A stretch of DNA of 64,000 nt from Psilocybe azurescens (GCA_023853785.1 JAJIRX010000180.1:20488-84487); one strand, 5' to 3'. Shown: positions 35,090 to 47,403, numbered from the stretch's first letter. The notes: generated from the sequence alone by a model not told the origin. Translations and numbers: made by a program.

Positions 35090-36489
35090 ATGGAAAGTTC
35101 CATAGAGAACAGCCAAGGAGCTCACTGCACCTCGGGGGCAGAACTTGAGCTGCCAGTTAACCGAGCACGCTCTCCAACCACTGGCGCTTCTAAGCTTGGG
35201 AAGGAAGGAACATTCAATAGGCCTGGTATGCTTCAAGTTGGCCCGATACGGTGTTAGAGGCTGAAAGTCCCTACATAGGACATTCCATTTATTGGCCAAA
35301 AACAAGATGGTGGCCGTTACTACAGTTTCTGGAAACAAATTCAGACCTCATGTTATCGCAATCGACATACCACAACACCTCCGACTTTAAAGACCCCCAA
35401 AGTATCTGGACATGCTAGTTGCACAATTCTCCCCTACAAAAGTCCAAGACCTGCGGGAAATTTCCCAGCTACATTCTTCAAAAGAAGGTATGGAGCAGTC
35501 AACCTACATCTTCATGATCAAAAAATATCTACATAATGCTTCTATTTCAGGTGTCTCCCCGTTCCCACAGCTTAACATAACGCGAAGGAGCAAAGCGAAT
35601 GAGGAAGCATTTGTCAGCCTATTCATTGAAAATACCGACATAATGAAAGTGTGTTTGATGTACGCACTCCCCTGGCAGAATCGCGAGGAATAGAAAGTTT
35701 ACTGATTAAATGAATTAGCTTCAGAGATCTCTATACTCCAGCAGACAAACAGAATCAAGGAGAAATCTGCATGGCCGACCGATTGCGAAGCTCGATACAA
35801 GACTTGGAGGATGACCTCAAAGAATGCGAAGCTCTTCTTCATGATTACTACAGCAAAAGCTTGTGGTGTATGTGCCCCCAATGTGTATTCATTATCGTCG
35901 CTGATTAAACGTGAACACTATAGACAAATTTGCCAGAAGGTCTGATTACGAGTCGCAGATATACCATTTAACTACGAAATTCGAAGGGCATAGGATTCGG
36001 ATTCAAACTGCCCTTGCCTTCTGCTTATCTTCAAGCTTGGGGTCAATTGGTGATGTCGATAATGATATGCAAATGACTGTAGCTTTCACTCTCTTTCCCG
36101 AGCTGGACCCAAGGAACAAGGATACTATGCAAGGAGCGCTAGATTGCAGCAAATCTCCTGGGTCTGACGCCAAGCACTCGAGATTTACAATGACTACAGC
36201 CGGACCCCATGCTCGTAGCCGGACATCCTCCTTTTCATCATACGCAACTGCACAGGATACAATGTCACTTGCAACAAACTCATTTGTTGCTGACCCTTGG
36301 CATACCTTGGACGGTGTATCATTGTACTCTGTCGCCTCCTCGCGCACCGCGGAGACTGACTATGGGCTATACTACAGGCGCATGGCGCTCTCACAAACAA
36401 CGTTTGATTCTACAAGAACAGATACGGACGCGGGACTAAAACGGACGCGGAGTTGGATGTCTGTCTTAGAACTCTCCAATAGTAGATAA
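35090..36489 (+). CDS. Three-copy local family, copy 3 (one frame break)
   Basis: Starts MESSIENSQGAHCTSG at 35090 and continues into PVNRARSPTTG, which aligns with PVDRPRNSIEQ of copy 2. Later exons carry the WWPLLQFLETNSD block, YLDMLVAQ, NEEAFVSLFIENTDIMKVC, a helical exon (MADRLRSSIQDLEDDLKECE) ending DYYSKSLW, and a last exon with KFARRSDYESQIYHL, FTLFPELDPRN and YSVASSRTAETDYGLYYRR. Intron positions match copy 1. One base is missing at C5 35394-35398; otherwise all junctions are in phase, so the gene is probably functional. It lies head-to-tail with copy 2, pointing to tandem duplication. Function unknown; no signal peptide or membrane helix is seen. Confidence 0.68.
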
Positions 36490-37974
36490 TAAAGAAGAGA
36501 TAGATATGCAGCACCAACAATGATTAAAATAACAATGAGCTCAGCATAACTCAGCCAATGGCCATACCGCCCCTGTCAATGGAGGACATTTCCCACTCAC
36601 TTAACTTACATTCACCACTTGGTATCAATTATACGCCTAAGTTGTCTAACAGCCTGTCGGTGAGTACAACTGCCAGTCGTTGCCCGTGTCACACCACCGT
36701 TTGTCCTATGATAAATGCATTATAAATGCAGGCTCATTCTGATTAGGACTTTCAAATGTTTTCCCAGATTGATTGTTATGCCACGCCTGTAGGTATGTGT
36801 ACCAATATTTTTCTTACATTGATTTCGTCGTGAAACACCCTGTTATGTAGTCCCGCGATGGCTCACAGACTCTCCATTGCGTTAAGCCTATAACAGGCTA
36901 GCTCTGAGACTTTTCCTTCCACTGATACATGTTACTCAATAATCTTGCTACTACACTGTTTGTGCACCGTGTACCCTATTTCGGTAAGGAGATCAAAAAG
37001 TGACCTCGATGAAGCCATGTAATTTGTCTCCGCCAATCTCCATCTCATCGTTTAAGACATGGATGGATACGCTGGCATGCGGACCAAATTGAATCAGGAA
37101 TTGACAGCCTACCTACCTGCGGTCTTCTCCCTTGCAGGTCTGGGGATTTCGGCGACTTCAGGACCCTTTAAATATGTAGGTACACCGGGATCGACGGATC
37201 AGCACATGCGCCCTTTCAAGCCTTGGTAATGATTGATTATTGGAAGTTACATATATATCCCATTGTCAGTGGTCTCCAGCTACTGACACTTGATGGCACC
37301 AATCATTTGTCAAAAGGTTCAACAAGAGGGCCCGCCAGTGGGTGCTATTTATTGCAGGAGCGACAGTATCAATGCTGCGAGCCATTGAGGTCAGTGGCCT
37401 TAAGGCTAGTACTGGTATGCTATTAATAACCTCGCCCTATTATCAGGTTCAACTGATAAGGTATCGTCATTTAGCGCTCACCGTTAATAAAAGCGACGGT
37501 CGATAAGGCTGTGCGTTCTATGTTTAGCAGCCTGGCGTCTATGCACGGTGGGTACTGTACTTTGCTTGGCCATTCATTGTACTTGGATAAAAATCGTTCG
37601 GTGTTGGGAGTGGACTGTGTCTGTCAGACGACGATTGGCTGTGGGAGTGACAAGTTATTTTGTTGGATGTCGATGCGTTTTGAATGATCACACTGTGAGA
37701 ACCGGGCACTGTGGTGTTGTTTTCCGTATGTGTTATGTATCGTGGAAGAAAAACAACCTTGACAGATGGGGAACGAAAAGAGCTGTATGCAGGCTATTTG
37801 AGTGATGCGCACACAAAGCTGCGGCCGACACGAATGTATTTATGTTGGCAGAGTACAGGATTTCTGGTCACAGCGTAGTAGCTGGTTCATAGCTGTCAGT
37901 GTATACAGGGGGCACGACGCAATGACCAGGGAGCGATATGCAAGAAAGAGAATTGTGTGGCTATGCTAGAACAG
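36490..37974. other. Intergenic, no gene recognised
   Basis: Begins with sequence resembling the 5' flank of copy 2 (near 36660), perhaps the relic of a further duplicate. The rest has only short frames without motifs and leads into the retroelement. Confidence 0.4.
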
Positions 37975-38090
37975 TATAAGAAACGGGTATGTGTAAGACT
38001 CAGAGGACCAATAGGTTCAACTGATTGATTGTATAGTACCTATAAGAAACGGGTATGTGTAAGACTCAGAGGACCAATAGGTTCAACTGA
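37975..38090. repeat. Two 50-bp direct repeats
   Basis: Identical 50-base units at 37975-38024 and 38041-38090, separated by 16 bases. They lie at the outer end of the presumed LTR of the copia element and may be a duplicated LTR edge. Confidence 0.85.
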
Positions 38091-38303
38091 GGGAGGAAAG
38101 TAAACGAAGCACTCTTGATATACAAGAGTGCGGAGTCAATGAACTCGTATGCTACATGATACGAAAGAGCACATAAAAATGATGAAAGAATAAAAGTCTA
38201 TATGGCGCACGACCTATACGTCGCGCACCACGCTATACATATCACTTGGTAGTCTAGCTATCCAGATAAGACGGTACGCCAAGCGCACCTTGATAATTCA
38301 ACA
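38041..38303 (-). repeat. Probable 3' LTR of the copia element (boundaries uncertain)
   Basis: Reading the minus strand, a polypurine tract (AGGGGAG, 38304-38311) is followed at once by TGTTGAATTATC, the usual LTR start. The left limit is not fixed. No matching LTR was found at the other end of the element, so the element is incomplete. Confidence 0.45.
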
Positions 38304-38427
38304 CTCCCCTTCAAGCTGCGCTGTAGTCCAAGTGCGAAGCGGCGAAGTGTTTCGCTTTAATGCTGGGAAGTGGTTTGGTAAGGGTGTCGGCCGTCATGGA
38401 GTCCGTTCGCGCAGTAAATCAGTTTGA

Positions 38428-41400
38428 TCAGCTCCTTCGGTCGACAATAAAACGTATGAAATGGTATCGAATATCGATATGTTTGGTGCGGGCGTGATAA
38501 TGCCCGTCACTGGCGATGGCGATGGCGGATTGACTGTCCGAGAAAAGCGTTGTGGGTTGAGAGAGTGGTGTGAATAGCTCCCCTAGAAGTTGACAAAGCC
38601 AGATGGCTTCTTTGGCGGCGTGAGTCTGTGCGACGTACTCGGCTTCGGTCGTCGACAGTGTTACCAACTCTTGCTTTTTAGAAGACCAGGATACGGGCGT
38701 CAGCCGTCAATGAGGAATACATAGCCAGAGATGGCTCGTCTGTGGTCCTGAGAAGCGCCGTCCGCGTCGACGTAGCCTTCTAGGCCACGGTTGACACCAC
38801 CGTAAACGAGCTCAAGTTGCTGGGTTCCTTTGAGGTACCTAAAAATGGTCTTGACCGCTTCCCAGTGTTCCCATCCTGGGTTGTTGCAAAATCGTGCACA
38901 AGTGGAGACGGTGAACGCAATGTCGGAGCAGGTGCCAGTGGCTGCATAGTTGAGAAAGCCTACGGCTTCTCGATAGGGTACGTGCTTCATCTTTTCGATA
39001 TCAGCGACAGCGTGTTGGTGATTGGGACTCGCTGAGGGTGGCGTTGGGATTCATGGGGACGGCGGATGGTTTGAGGTCGTTGAAATTGAAGCGAGTGATA
39101 ATGCTGTTAATATATGCGTGTTGGGATAGGGAGATGGTACATTCTTTTTGGTTTCGTGTTATCTTGATCCCTAAAAGCCATTCGACGGGACCTAAATCCG
39201 TTAGCTTATATTTCTTGTGCATGTCGGACTTGAAGCATCAGCAAACCTTGGGATGCTAGCTAGCACTACATAGCACTATGTAGAGGGGTACCTTGCTATG
39301 ATACTAGGGCATGCTATGTAGTACTATATAGGTAGCATCGTTTTGTGCTATTTTTAGCACAAAAATCAGGATTTGCTGATGAGGAAGCGATGAGGGAGGG
39401 GGGAAGTGCCTGTGATAAGGCAATCGTCGACGTGAACTGCTAGAAAGAGGGAATCTTTCCCTGTCTTCTTTACGAAGACACCATGATCTGCTTCTGTACG
39501 AACAAACCCGAAATCAATAAGCGCTTTGTGAAGAGCGTCATACCAATTTTTAGCTCCCTGTTTGAGACCATACAAGGTCTTCTTGAGCTTCCAGACGTGA
39601 GTGCGACTGTTTTCTGTCGCTGTAGTGGGCAGGCTGTTCTAGGTAAGTCTCTTCATGCTCCCCCAAAGTGCTATTGAGGTAGGCTGTGTCGAAATCGAAG
39701 CTGTCGCAAGGCCAATCGTTACAGCGCTGCGAGTGCGAGGAGGATTCGGAAGCTGGTGATTTTGGCAACAGGTGAGTACGTTTCAAGGTAGTCAATTCCG
39801 TAGATTTGAGTGAAACCCTTAGCTACGTAGTCAGCGCCCTTGTATTTGTCAATTTCTCCCGCTGAATTCTTTTTTGATCCGGAGAACCCATCGGCATTTA
39901 ATAACGTTGGTGCCTTTGGGCGGGCGATCGACAATGTCGTACGTGTTGTTATGTTTTAGTGACTCTAACTCCCTTTTGATGGCTTTTGTCCCATTTTTGG
40001 CCAATCGGCACGGGACCTTGCTTCTTTGAACATTGGGGTTAAACCCTCCGCCCCAGCCATAACGGCTGCCATCGCATACTCTGCCACCTCCACCATCTCC
40101 CACTCATCCTCCTCATCCGCCACTGCTCCCTCTCTTTCCCTTCCTGTACACCCTTTGGTAACAGTGACGCTGACGGGCGTGCACTCGTGAGTCCAACGCC
40201 TTCACGAAGACAACGAACATAATCGGATTCAATACGGATACGGGAACTGCGTCGAGGTTGGAATTCATCGACTGAGACATGGTCGGTAGGTTCTTCTACT
40301 TCATTTTCGTCGTCTTCATCCTCGTTGACGTCTTCGACGGTCGCCTTTTAGGGGCTTCGTCCTTGGGGACAGTTGTGGTGGTGGGATTGGGATCGGTTTC
40401 TTCTGCTGAATCAGGGGACTATAGGTGCGTCGACGAGTACTTCTTCATCGAAGTTGAACTTAACGCTTAGTTCGACCAGTGACTGAGCGTTTTCTGGCCA
40501 ATATACGCGGTGAGCATTCGACTCTTCATCGAAGCCCATCCAGTACCCGATTTTTGACCTAGCCCCCAGTTTATTATTGCGGGTGTCGTGGACGCGAACC
40601 TTGCAACCCCAGATTGGCAGTAAAGTGAGGTCGGGCTTCTTTGACGTGAACACCTCGTAGGGTGTAGTATTCTCCAGGGTACGTGTCCAGGTTCTATTCT
40701 TTAGATATACTGCGTGACATACTGCTTCAGCCCATAGGAAGTTTGGCAACTTGCTATCATGCAACATTGCTCGGACTTTGGCTAAAAGCGTTCGATTGAG
40801 GCGTTCTGCGACGCCATTGTATTCTGGAGTGTCGTGTACGGTAAGTGCTCGAGTCGTTCCCTGTTTCTTGAGATGCGCTGAGAACTCGTTACTTAGGAAT
40901 TCTCCCCTCGATCCAAATGCAACATCTTGATGCGAATGCCGAACTGAGTGAATAGCCATGCCTCATACCGAGGGTAGGCTTGAAGGTTTCGTCTTTGGCG
41001 TGCAGGAAGTACAGGTTCATGTATCGACTGTGATCATCTGTGAAACTGACGTAGTACTTTTTCTTGTTTATAGATTCAACTGGCGCTGGTCCCCATAGGT
41101 CCGAGTGGATTTCGTCACCAACAGCATCTGCTCGTTGGTTGGCCTTTCCTTTCGGATCGCTTTATGTTGTCCCTTCGACCACTCGCAACTTTCGCAAACG
41201 GACGGTTTACTCATGGGATCGAGCTCGACACCGACTACCAGTTCGTTATCGACAAGGTATTTTGCTCTCGCATGTGAGACGTGTCCGAGACGGCAATGCA
41301 GTTCGTCGATGCTGACTAGGACCTTTGATTTACCAGCAAATTCACTATGTGGCAATCTGGCGTATACTCGATAGAGTCCGCCTCGTACAGGTATGTTTCC

Positions 41401-41705
41401 GATACATATTTGGTCCTTGTCGTATATTCGACAGGAGGTTTTAGCGAATAGGACCGACGTGCGCTTTCCACAATATGACTGATTGACACTAGGGTGACGG
41501 CTCATCGATGGGGCATAAAGAACATCCTTCAAGAGGACTTGGGAGACTCCAGAGGAACCGTTAGGTACGTGGATTAGTATGTCCCCTTTGCCGTAGCACT
41601 GAACGATCTGTTGTCTGCGGCAGCGATGGGTTTAGGTTCGATAGGGATCAGATTTATAAATCTGTCCTTTGCCCCGACATATGGCGTGTGGCGCCCGAGT
41701 CATAG
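38428..41705 (-). pseudogene. Degenerate Ty1/copia retrotransposon pol region
   Basis: The order from right to left is protease, integrase, reverse transcriptase, RNase H, as in Ty1/copia. Protease: DSGATRHMS near 41680-41705. GAG-pre-integrase and zinc-binding block: HCRLGHVSHARAKYL and CESCEWSKGQHK (41068-41532). Integrase: GEFLSNEFSAHLKKQGTTR and GVAERLNRTLLAKVRAML (40411-40959). Reverse transcriptase: MYGLKQGAKNWYDALHKAL and the active-site region AVHVDDCLITG (39366-40103). RNase H: TLSTTEAEYVAQTHAAKEAI and KHIDIRYHFIR (38428-38990). Stops and frame changes separate the blocks and a 140-base element interrupts the RT region, so it is not mobile on its own. A gag gene and a 5' LTR were not identified. 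Confidence 0.88.
39239..39378. mobile_element. 140-bp palindrome-rich MITE-like insertion in the copia RT region
   Basis: Ends CAGCAAA...TTTGCTG form short terminal inverted repeats, and the insertion is flanked on both sides by AT, consistent with a two-base target duplication. Removing the element and one AT joins the copia reading frame across the gap, ending in FKSDMHKKYKL. The inside is full of small palindromes (CATAGCACTATG; TTTGTGCTA...TAGCACAAA). No coding capacity. Confidence 0.6.
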
Positions 41706-41826
41706 AGGTCGATGTGTGCCTTGGCAGAAGGGGTGGTGAGTTCCTCCACCGTGTAGGTGGTTTTGTATGCTGCATCGTTGTCACTAATGTAGTTTTCCCA
41801 CTCATAGTCCTCCCTCGCCGGCATCT

Positions 41827-42279
41827 TCAAAGATCATCATATCGTCCGAAGTCCGAATCGGTCTCGACACTTGATTCCTCATCCGAGAAATCATCGAAGG
41901 ATGCGTTGTTGCGTTCGTCGTCATCTGAGTCCGAATCCGAAACTGACTGGAGGTTTGGCATATCCTCATCGTCGCTTTCGTTGTTGTTGAATTCGGTGAC
42001 TCGTCGAGGTAAGTCCTTGTCATCTTCGTCCTCAGAGTCAGATGCTGCCATTAACCCAGGCATGTCAGGATCCGTGGTGGTGCTGTCGCTGTCTGATTCA
42101 TATTCACAGCTCGCGTCCACGGCTTGTGGGTGCTTCATCAGGAAAAGGGATTTGCCCTGAGAATGTCTTAGGTAATTACAACCTTTATAAAGCACATTTA
42201 TCACTCTAGGCTGCTTTGGGACATCTTTGTGGTCTTTGGAAATAGTCTGATTCCTCAAAGCTTTCAGCAGTCTTTGCAA
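41827..42279 (-). other. Acidic open frame beside the copia element
   Basis: An open frame of 150 codons whose second half is dominated by Asp/Ser/Glu (SDSEDEDDKDLP; DEDMPNLQSVSDSDSDDD). It is not a recognisable gag. It could be part of a captured host gene or the degenerate front of the retroelement. No function assigned. Confidence 0.35.
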
Positions 42280-42386
42280 GATTTCAAATTTCTCTGAAGC
42301 TCTCTATGAGTCTTCTAAAAATTCTAAATTACCACAAAGCATTCTTGAAATTTCTGAGCATAGCATTATTAAATCTTAGATAAGTA

Positions 42387-43248
42387 TAGGGAATGGCACA
42401 GGTAACCTGCGGGAATCTCGCACTATACCTGTACCCATACCCTTGGCGAGCCCTACCCGCAATCCGGCAGGTTTACCTGTCAAAACTAGGGATGCACACC
42501 GTCACCATATTGACGGCTTTACAGGTGCCATACATACAGTCACCAAACCCGTCCCGTTGGCCCCAAAATTATATTTTTACGGTACGGCTGACGGTACGGA
42601 GAATACCCATAAAGCACTGTATGAAGATGGCCATATACGGCTGTATATAGCCGTCATTGTAATCTATTTTTATCCTATATACATCACAGGCACTGAAGTC
42701 GATTTGAACGGGACTGATAACTAAGTCTTCAACAAGTCTACACATTAACGAAGTATACACATAGTAAATCTCTATTTTCTTGTCCCAAAGTTAAGGTGGT
42801 AGATATTTTGCACTTTAATCTACTAATTGTGCCGATTTTATGTACTAATTAATTATATGTCTGCATCCCTACCGTATACACCATTTTTGGCCATATTGGT
42901 ACCCGTACTGTCCCATTGAGGTAAAAAATTTCAAGTACAGCTACAGTATACGGGTAGCCCATATCCCATAACCCAACCGTTGTTTTACGGCTGTATACCG
43001 TATACGGTACGGTGTGCATCCCTAGTCAAAATGAGCCCAAAAACAACCTGAACGGTTGAAAAATGGGGAGATAGATCAGAAATAGTGAATTTCACGGCTT
43101 CCTTTCTATCTCACTCAATTCTCAACCGTTTGGGACGTTCTAGAGCTCATTTGAAATCTCGTGCGTACTAAAATCGTTACCCGTACCTGTACCCGTGTGT
43201 ACCATTACCCATAACTCACACAGGCTCAAAAATGCGTGCCATTCCTTA
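42387..43248. mobile_element. Non-autonomous hAT-type element (outer, 862 bp)
   Basis: Terminal inverted repeats TAGGGAATGGCAC (left) and its near-perfect complement on the right (12 of 13 match), flanked by a perfect 8-base target-site duplication GATAAGTA (42379-42386 and 43249-43256). Both features are typical of the hAT superfamily. It carries no transposase and is itself interrupted by the inner element at 42487-43024. Without that insertion it would be about 320 bp. Confidence 0.78.
42487..43024. mobile_element. Non-autonomous hAT-type element (inner, 538 bp)
   Basis: Perfect terminal inverted repeats TAGGGATGCACACCGT on both ends, flanked by GTCAAAAC (42479-42486) and GTCAAAAT (43025-43032), an 8-base duplication with one mismatch. 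It is rich in GTATAC/CCGTA subterminal motifs. No open frame for a transposase. It lies wholly inside the outer element, so it moved in later. Confidence 0.82.
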
Positions 43249-43256
43249 GATAAGTA

Positions 43257-44699
43257 CATAGCTAATTTAATAGACTACATCTACAACATGATATTTAAAA
43301 GATAATGGAATAAGACAGGGGCACAGGGCCTGGTGATTGCAGGAAAATAGTAGCTGCATGGTAAGAAAAGATATGCAAAAAGGCAAATTCAATTTGAACC
43401 TAGACAACAGCACAGTTTCGGGTATTCTGTACGGGTTGATAGCCGGACATAGCGCGGATACAATTACGGATAAAAAATTCTGTTTGTCCCCTTCAAAACG
43501 AGCCCAAAAAGCGTAATTTTTGAACCAAAACTGAGTAAGTTACAGCCAATTTTGTGCAATGTATTAAAATAGGCCATATCTCAGTCATTTCTGGCCCGAT
43601 TTGGCTATTTTTGAACTCTTTTGATTGGTAAACATGCACAGATCGTGGGTATGGTATTACACGGGCTGGATACGGATAATAGGGCCGATACGCACAGGAA
43701 TACACATGCTGTTGCCCTTGAAAGCAAATAAATAAAGTAAATCACATGACATCTCCATTTGTGCTTTTGTTTACTTACGCCATTCCTGGTGAAGTGAACT
43801 CCTTTCAACATTCCACCACCCACCACATTCTCACTTGGCTTGATGGCCGTTGCTTTGCAACGGCGTGAACGAGCCTTTTTTCCTTTTTGTGGGACTGATT
43901 TGAACCATCTTTGATTATTTATTATTTATTCTTAATATTATTACTTGTTCTTAAATAACAATTTTCGCATCGAAAATTTATAATTACATATATTGAACAA
44001 TTAACTACCACATTATCAAAAAAACTAGTGAAAAAGGGGCCGTTTTATTATGTCAGGGCCAGATTTTGTAGTTTTGGTACATTTTCACAAATATGTTGAT
44101 TATCGCATTAAACATAAAAATATAAAAATACAGAATAACATGCATGAGTTTTGAGAATGCCAAGAATTAGATCTTAAAGGAGCAGCAGTTACGAACACCA
44201 CACCTCAAGAGGGTTCATGTTCACAAGTCAATAAAATCTCGGTTAACGAAAAGACAGAAAATACAACATACCTCATCATCTTTAACAGGTTCAAACAGAA
44301 GGCTTCATATTTGTCTCATTTCTTCACTATTTCTTTCCGCCCTGCTCGTCGTCTTCTTGAGCAATCATTGGTGTGTTCAGATGAGTTTTGTACATATCGG
44401 TCTTTGAACATGTTGTCGAGGTACATATAGTCTGTTCAGCAAGCTGGTAAGAATATTTCTATCGAGAATGGCGTGACATACCTTTCTTCCGTCGCTGGAG
44501 AGATCGCAAAATCAACGCCCGGTTAGGAACTTGGGATTCAACCTTGCTTTCCGATAATGGACAACCAGGAACACATGAAGTGCCTCGGACGCCAACCAAC
44601 AATCGATCTTGGGATCGCGCATTCTGTTGAAGAGCCGCGTATTAGCCCATGTGGATCAGAGGTCACATTGTCTCGAGTTTTGCTGCTACTAAGATGTGA
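43257..44699. other. AT-rich region, possible third relic element
   Basis: An imperfect inverted pair (ACAACAGCA near 43404 and TGCTGTTG near 43707-43714) encloses about 310 bases and could be an older element, but I see no clear target duplication. 43900-44160 is very AT-rich. No gene recognised. Confidence 0.35.
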
Positions 44700-47100
44700 G
44701 TTAATCGTGCCATGCATAAACAAAATCATTATATATGCACACCGTTAGTTAGGTTTAAAGCCTATTCGTGCTTTTATGAGGTGGGGCTGTTGAGTGATAG
44801 TTTGTTGCCCGTTCACGAGTGTTGTGGATCCAGTGATGGAGGAGGAGATCAAGGCTATGTTGGTTGACGTGTAGAAGTGGGCTGGGTTTGCGAAAGTGTC
44901 AATGAGCATCGACCCGTGATCTGTGTAAGGTAAAGCGGCGAATTCTGGCATTAGCTTCGCGTATCATTTAATGAAATACTCACCTTGCTAATTTACTTGA
45001 GTGTCGAGGTCTTGTTTTCAGGCGTCTATGAAGGGCCATTCCTTTATCGACCCGGTCAACCTCCCACCAGAATGAAGTATATGAGTATATTTTCAGCCTA
45101 TAGATCTACGATCAATAGACCGTCAGTATTACTCTGTTGCGCTCGTAGTACCGAATTAATATGGTGGTCGTCGTCTGAGGCGAGGGTAAAAGCTCTTGTT
45201 AGTGAACACTTTGTTGTTCAAGGTCTTCGTACCTGCTGCGAGTACAACTCGTAACCTGATCCATGTAAGCTGTATTTTCAGAGAGTATGTTGTCCCCTTC
45301 GTGGATAGTCGTTCCAGCGTCTTTTGAAGCTTTAATGGGAAGTGAGATTCATTGTCAGAACTTCAGAAAGAAACTGACCTTGACTGAATTTTACAACCCG
45401 GATTCGGCCTAAGTCGGCATGTGATCTGTTGTCCTGCTTCGACTCCCTCGAATCGAAACTGGCCCTCGCAGAAGTCAAGAACTCCTAGATACTTATATTC
45501 AGCCTCTGTATGATTTTAATGTCGTCAGACGGACGGAACGTTGTCGTCATATCACAAATTCGTTGTTGTACAATCAGTACAGCGGCGACGGCATTCGTCT
45601 TACTAGCACCTGACTTCGCAAACCTTCAACGTCTTGCGAATCTGTCCTTGTCGCCTGCGACCGTTAACTGGTAAGCTGTTTACATCAACAGTTATATAGA
45701 GCAAAGTTTACCGACAATCGTCAACTTCTAGTAAGGTAACTGGTCTTTTGTTGTCAATAGGGTTCAACTTCCATCAGAACTCGATGCTGTTCTCCCTCGA
45801 TCTGTTTGGCGGATTCGCTTTCTATCAAACACGAGCTGTATTGCTGTTGCATGTTCAACGTGTCAACAAATAAGTCTGTATCAGCAACAGGTGAGTCTAC
45901 CTTCTGTATTTGAAACGTACATAGACGACTAACCAGAAGATATACGGCATAGTAATGCGAACGCTTCGCAGCATCTATTTCTAAATCGACACCTTCACGA
46001 AGCATGGACTGTATGATTTGAACAATATGGTGCAAGGATGAAGCGTATGATTGGTACAGATTGTGTTGTCTGTGTCAGTTTAAGATTGTTTGAGAGGAAC
46101 TCGGTCGTCAGTTCAATTCAGACAAAGCGTTTGAAGGTGCATGTTCCTCTTTTTCTTCTTTTCTTTTTTTTTCACCCGCAACATGACATCTTCACTTTCT
46201 TGAGGCAGAGTTGTGGATAGTCTATGTATAGACTACAAGGATACTGATGTTGCAATCAATAGAGACTCTGCGTAACACAATGTGGCGCATGTCTTCAGCA
46301 TAATGCTCTTATTGTTGCTGTCTGAATGACATGCAGTGAGTGATTGTTTTATTTCATACGATATATGGCTTCACTCAACACATTTCCTCACGTTGCAGCC
46401 TTTCGAGCAACAAAGAAGAAAAACGGTCGATGTGTATTGCACGGCGAAGTTTCAGTATTACAGGGGTGACAAGCACCTGCAAGTTACGTGTTTTCAGATA
46501 TCTAAGAATGGCCTTCGATTCAAAACTCACTTGTAGAATGTCGCAATCTGGAGGAGGATCGTCCGTGCGGGCGAGATATCGTTTTCCAGTCCAATCAATT
46601 GTCAGGAACTGTCCAGCGCAAACGTTGAGGTCTCACCCCACTTCATCAGATTCCTCGAGCTTTGTGTTCGTATGGACAGTTGATGCGTCTGAACGATCTG
46701 AGCTTTTGTCCTATTATGAACGTCGAGCAGGTTTTAGATAGCAGCTCGACGGAATGGCCGAAGGTACATCTGGCTGCATATACATTGTCAGTAATTTCTA
46801 CTGTTCTGCTAACATCGATCAGCTGCGTATGACAGAGTACGACGTAGCATACCTTGGTTGTTTGTGCCATTACGACGTGAGCTGCGCACAGTGGAAGGCA
46901 AAGTGCCGACACCTCTCGTCGTTACGTGTGCCCCAAATTTCTCTTCTCTTTGGTCGCTTCGTGCTGCCAATCTTCTCGACGTAGTCCTGCGATGATCAAA
47001 TTTAGCTAATAAGTAAGGTACATGTTCTCTTAATCTATCGCAAACGTATTGAACTCACTGCATAGACACAAGGAACAGTAGAATTGCTACCAGTATCCAG
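44700..47100 (-). other. Gene-like minus-strand segments, unidentified
   Basis: Several stretches look coding and end in good splice donors: 46035-45754 (MLREGVDLEIDAAKRS, then VADTDLFVDTLNMQQQYSS), about 46620-46540 (AGQFLTIDWTGKRYLARTDD), about 45470-45400 (LDFCEGQFRFEGVEAGQQ), about 45330-45260 (DAGTTIHEGDNILSENTAY) and 44951-44745. They fit a multi-exon gene or a chain of captured fragments, with stops between some pieces. I recognise no family. Confidence 0.35.
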
Positions 47101-47403
47101 TAATGTTTGACTGAATTTACCGCTTGCAATTTGCATTGTGTGGCATACGATATACGTGGACCGACTCTCTTTCTTTTTATTTTTGAGGTGCGTAGCCTAG
47201 AGCTGCTTTCGTTCGAGTTCGATGAAATCGATGACCTGACATTGCGTTGTTGCTCGTGGTGTCTACGAGCAACATCAAGATATTTGCTATCACCGTACTC
47301 GGACAGCTTGTCATGATGAAAACTTTCCGAAGTGGGGCTTTCTCACCTTCTCTCATTACTATATACAACATTCACTCCTTTCTTTAGCCTAAACCGCTCA
47401 TTA

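Noticed and set aside
43404..43715. Possible third inverted-repeat element
   Set aside because: The ends match only imperfectly and no target-site duplication is visible; kept only as a note on that region.
47040..47100. LDTGSNSTV on the minus strand, like an aspartic protease active site
   Set aside because: No second motif or flanking protease sequence; a single short match is not enough.
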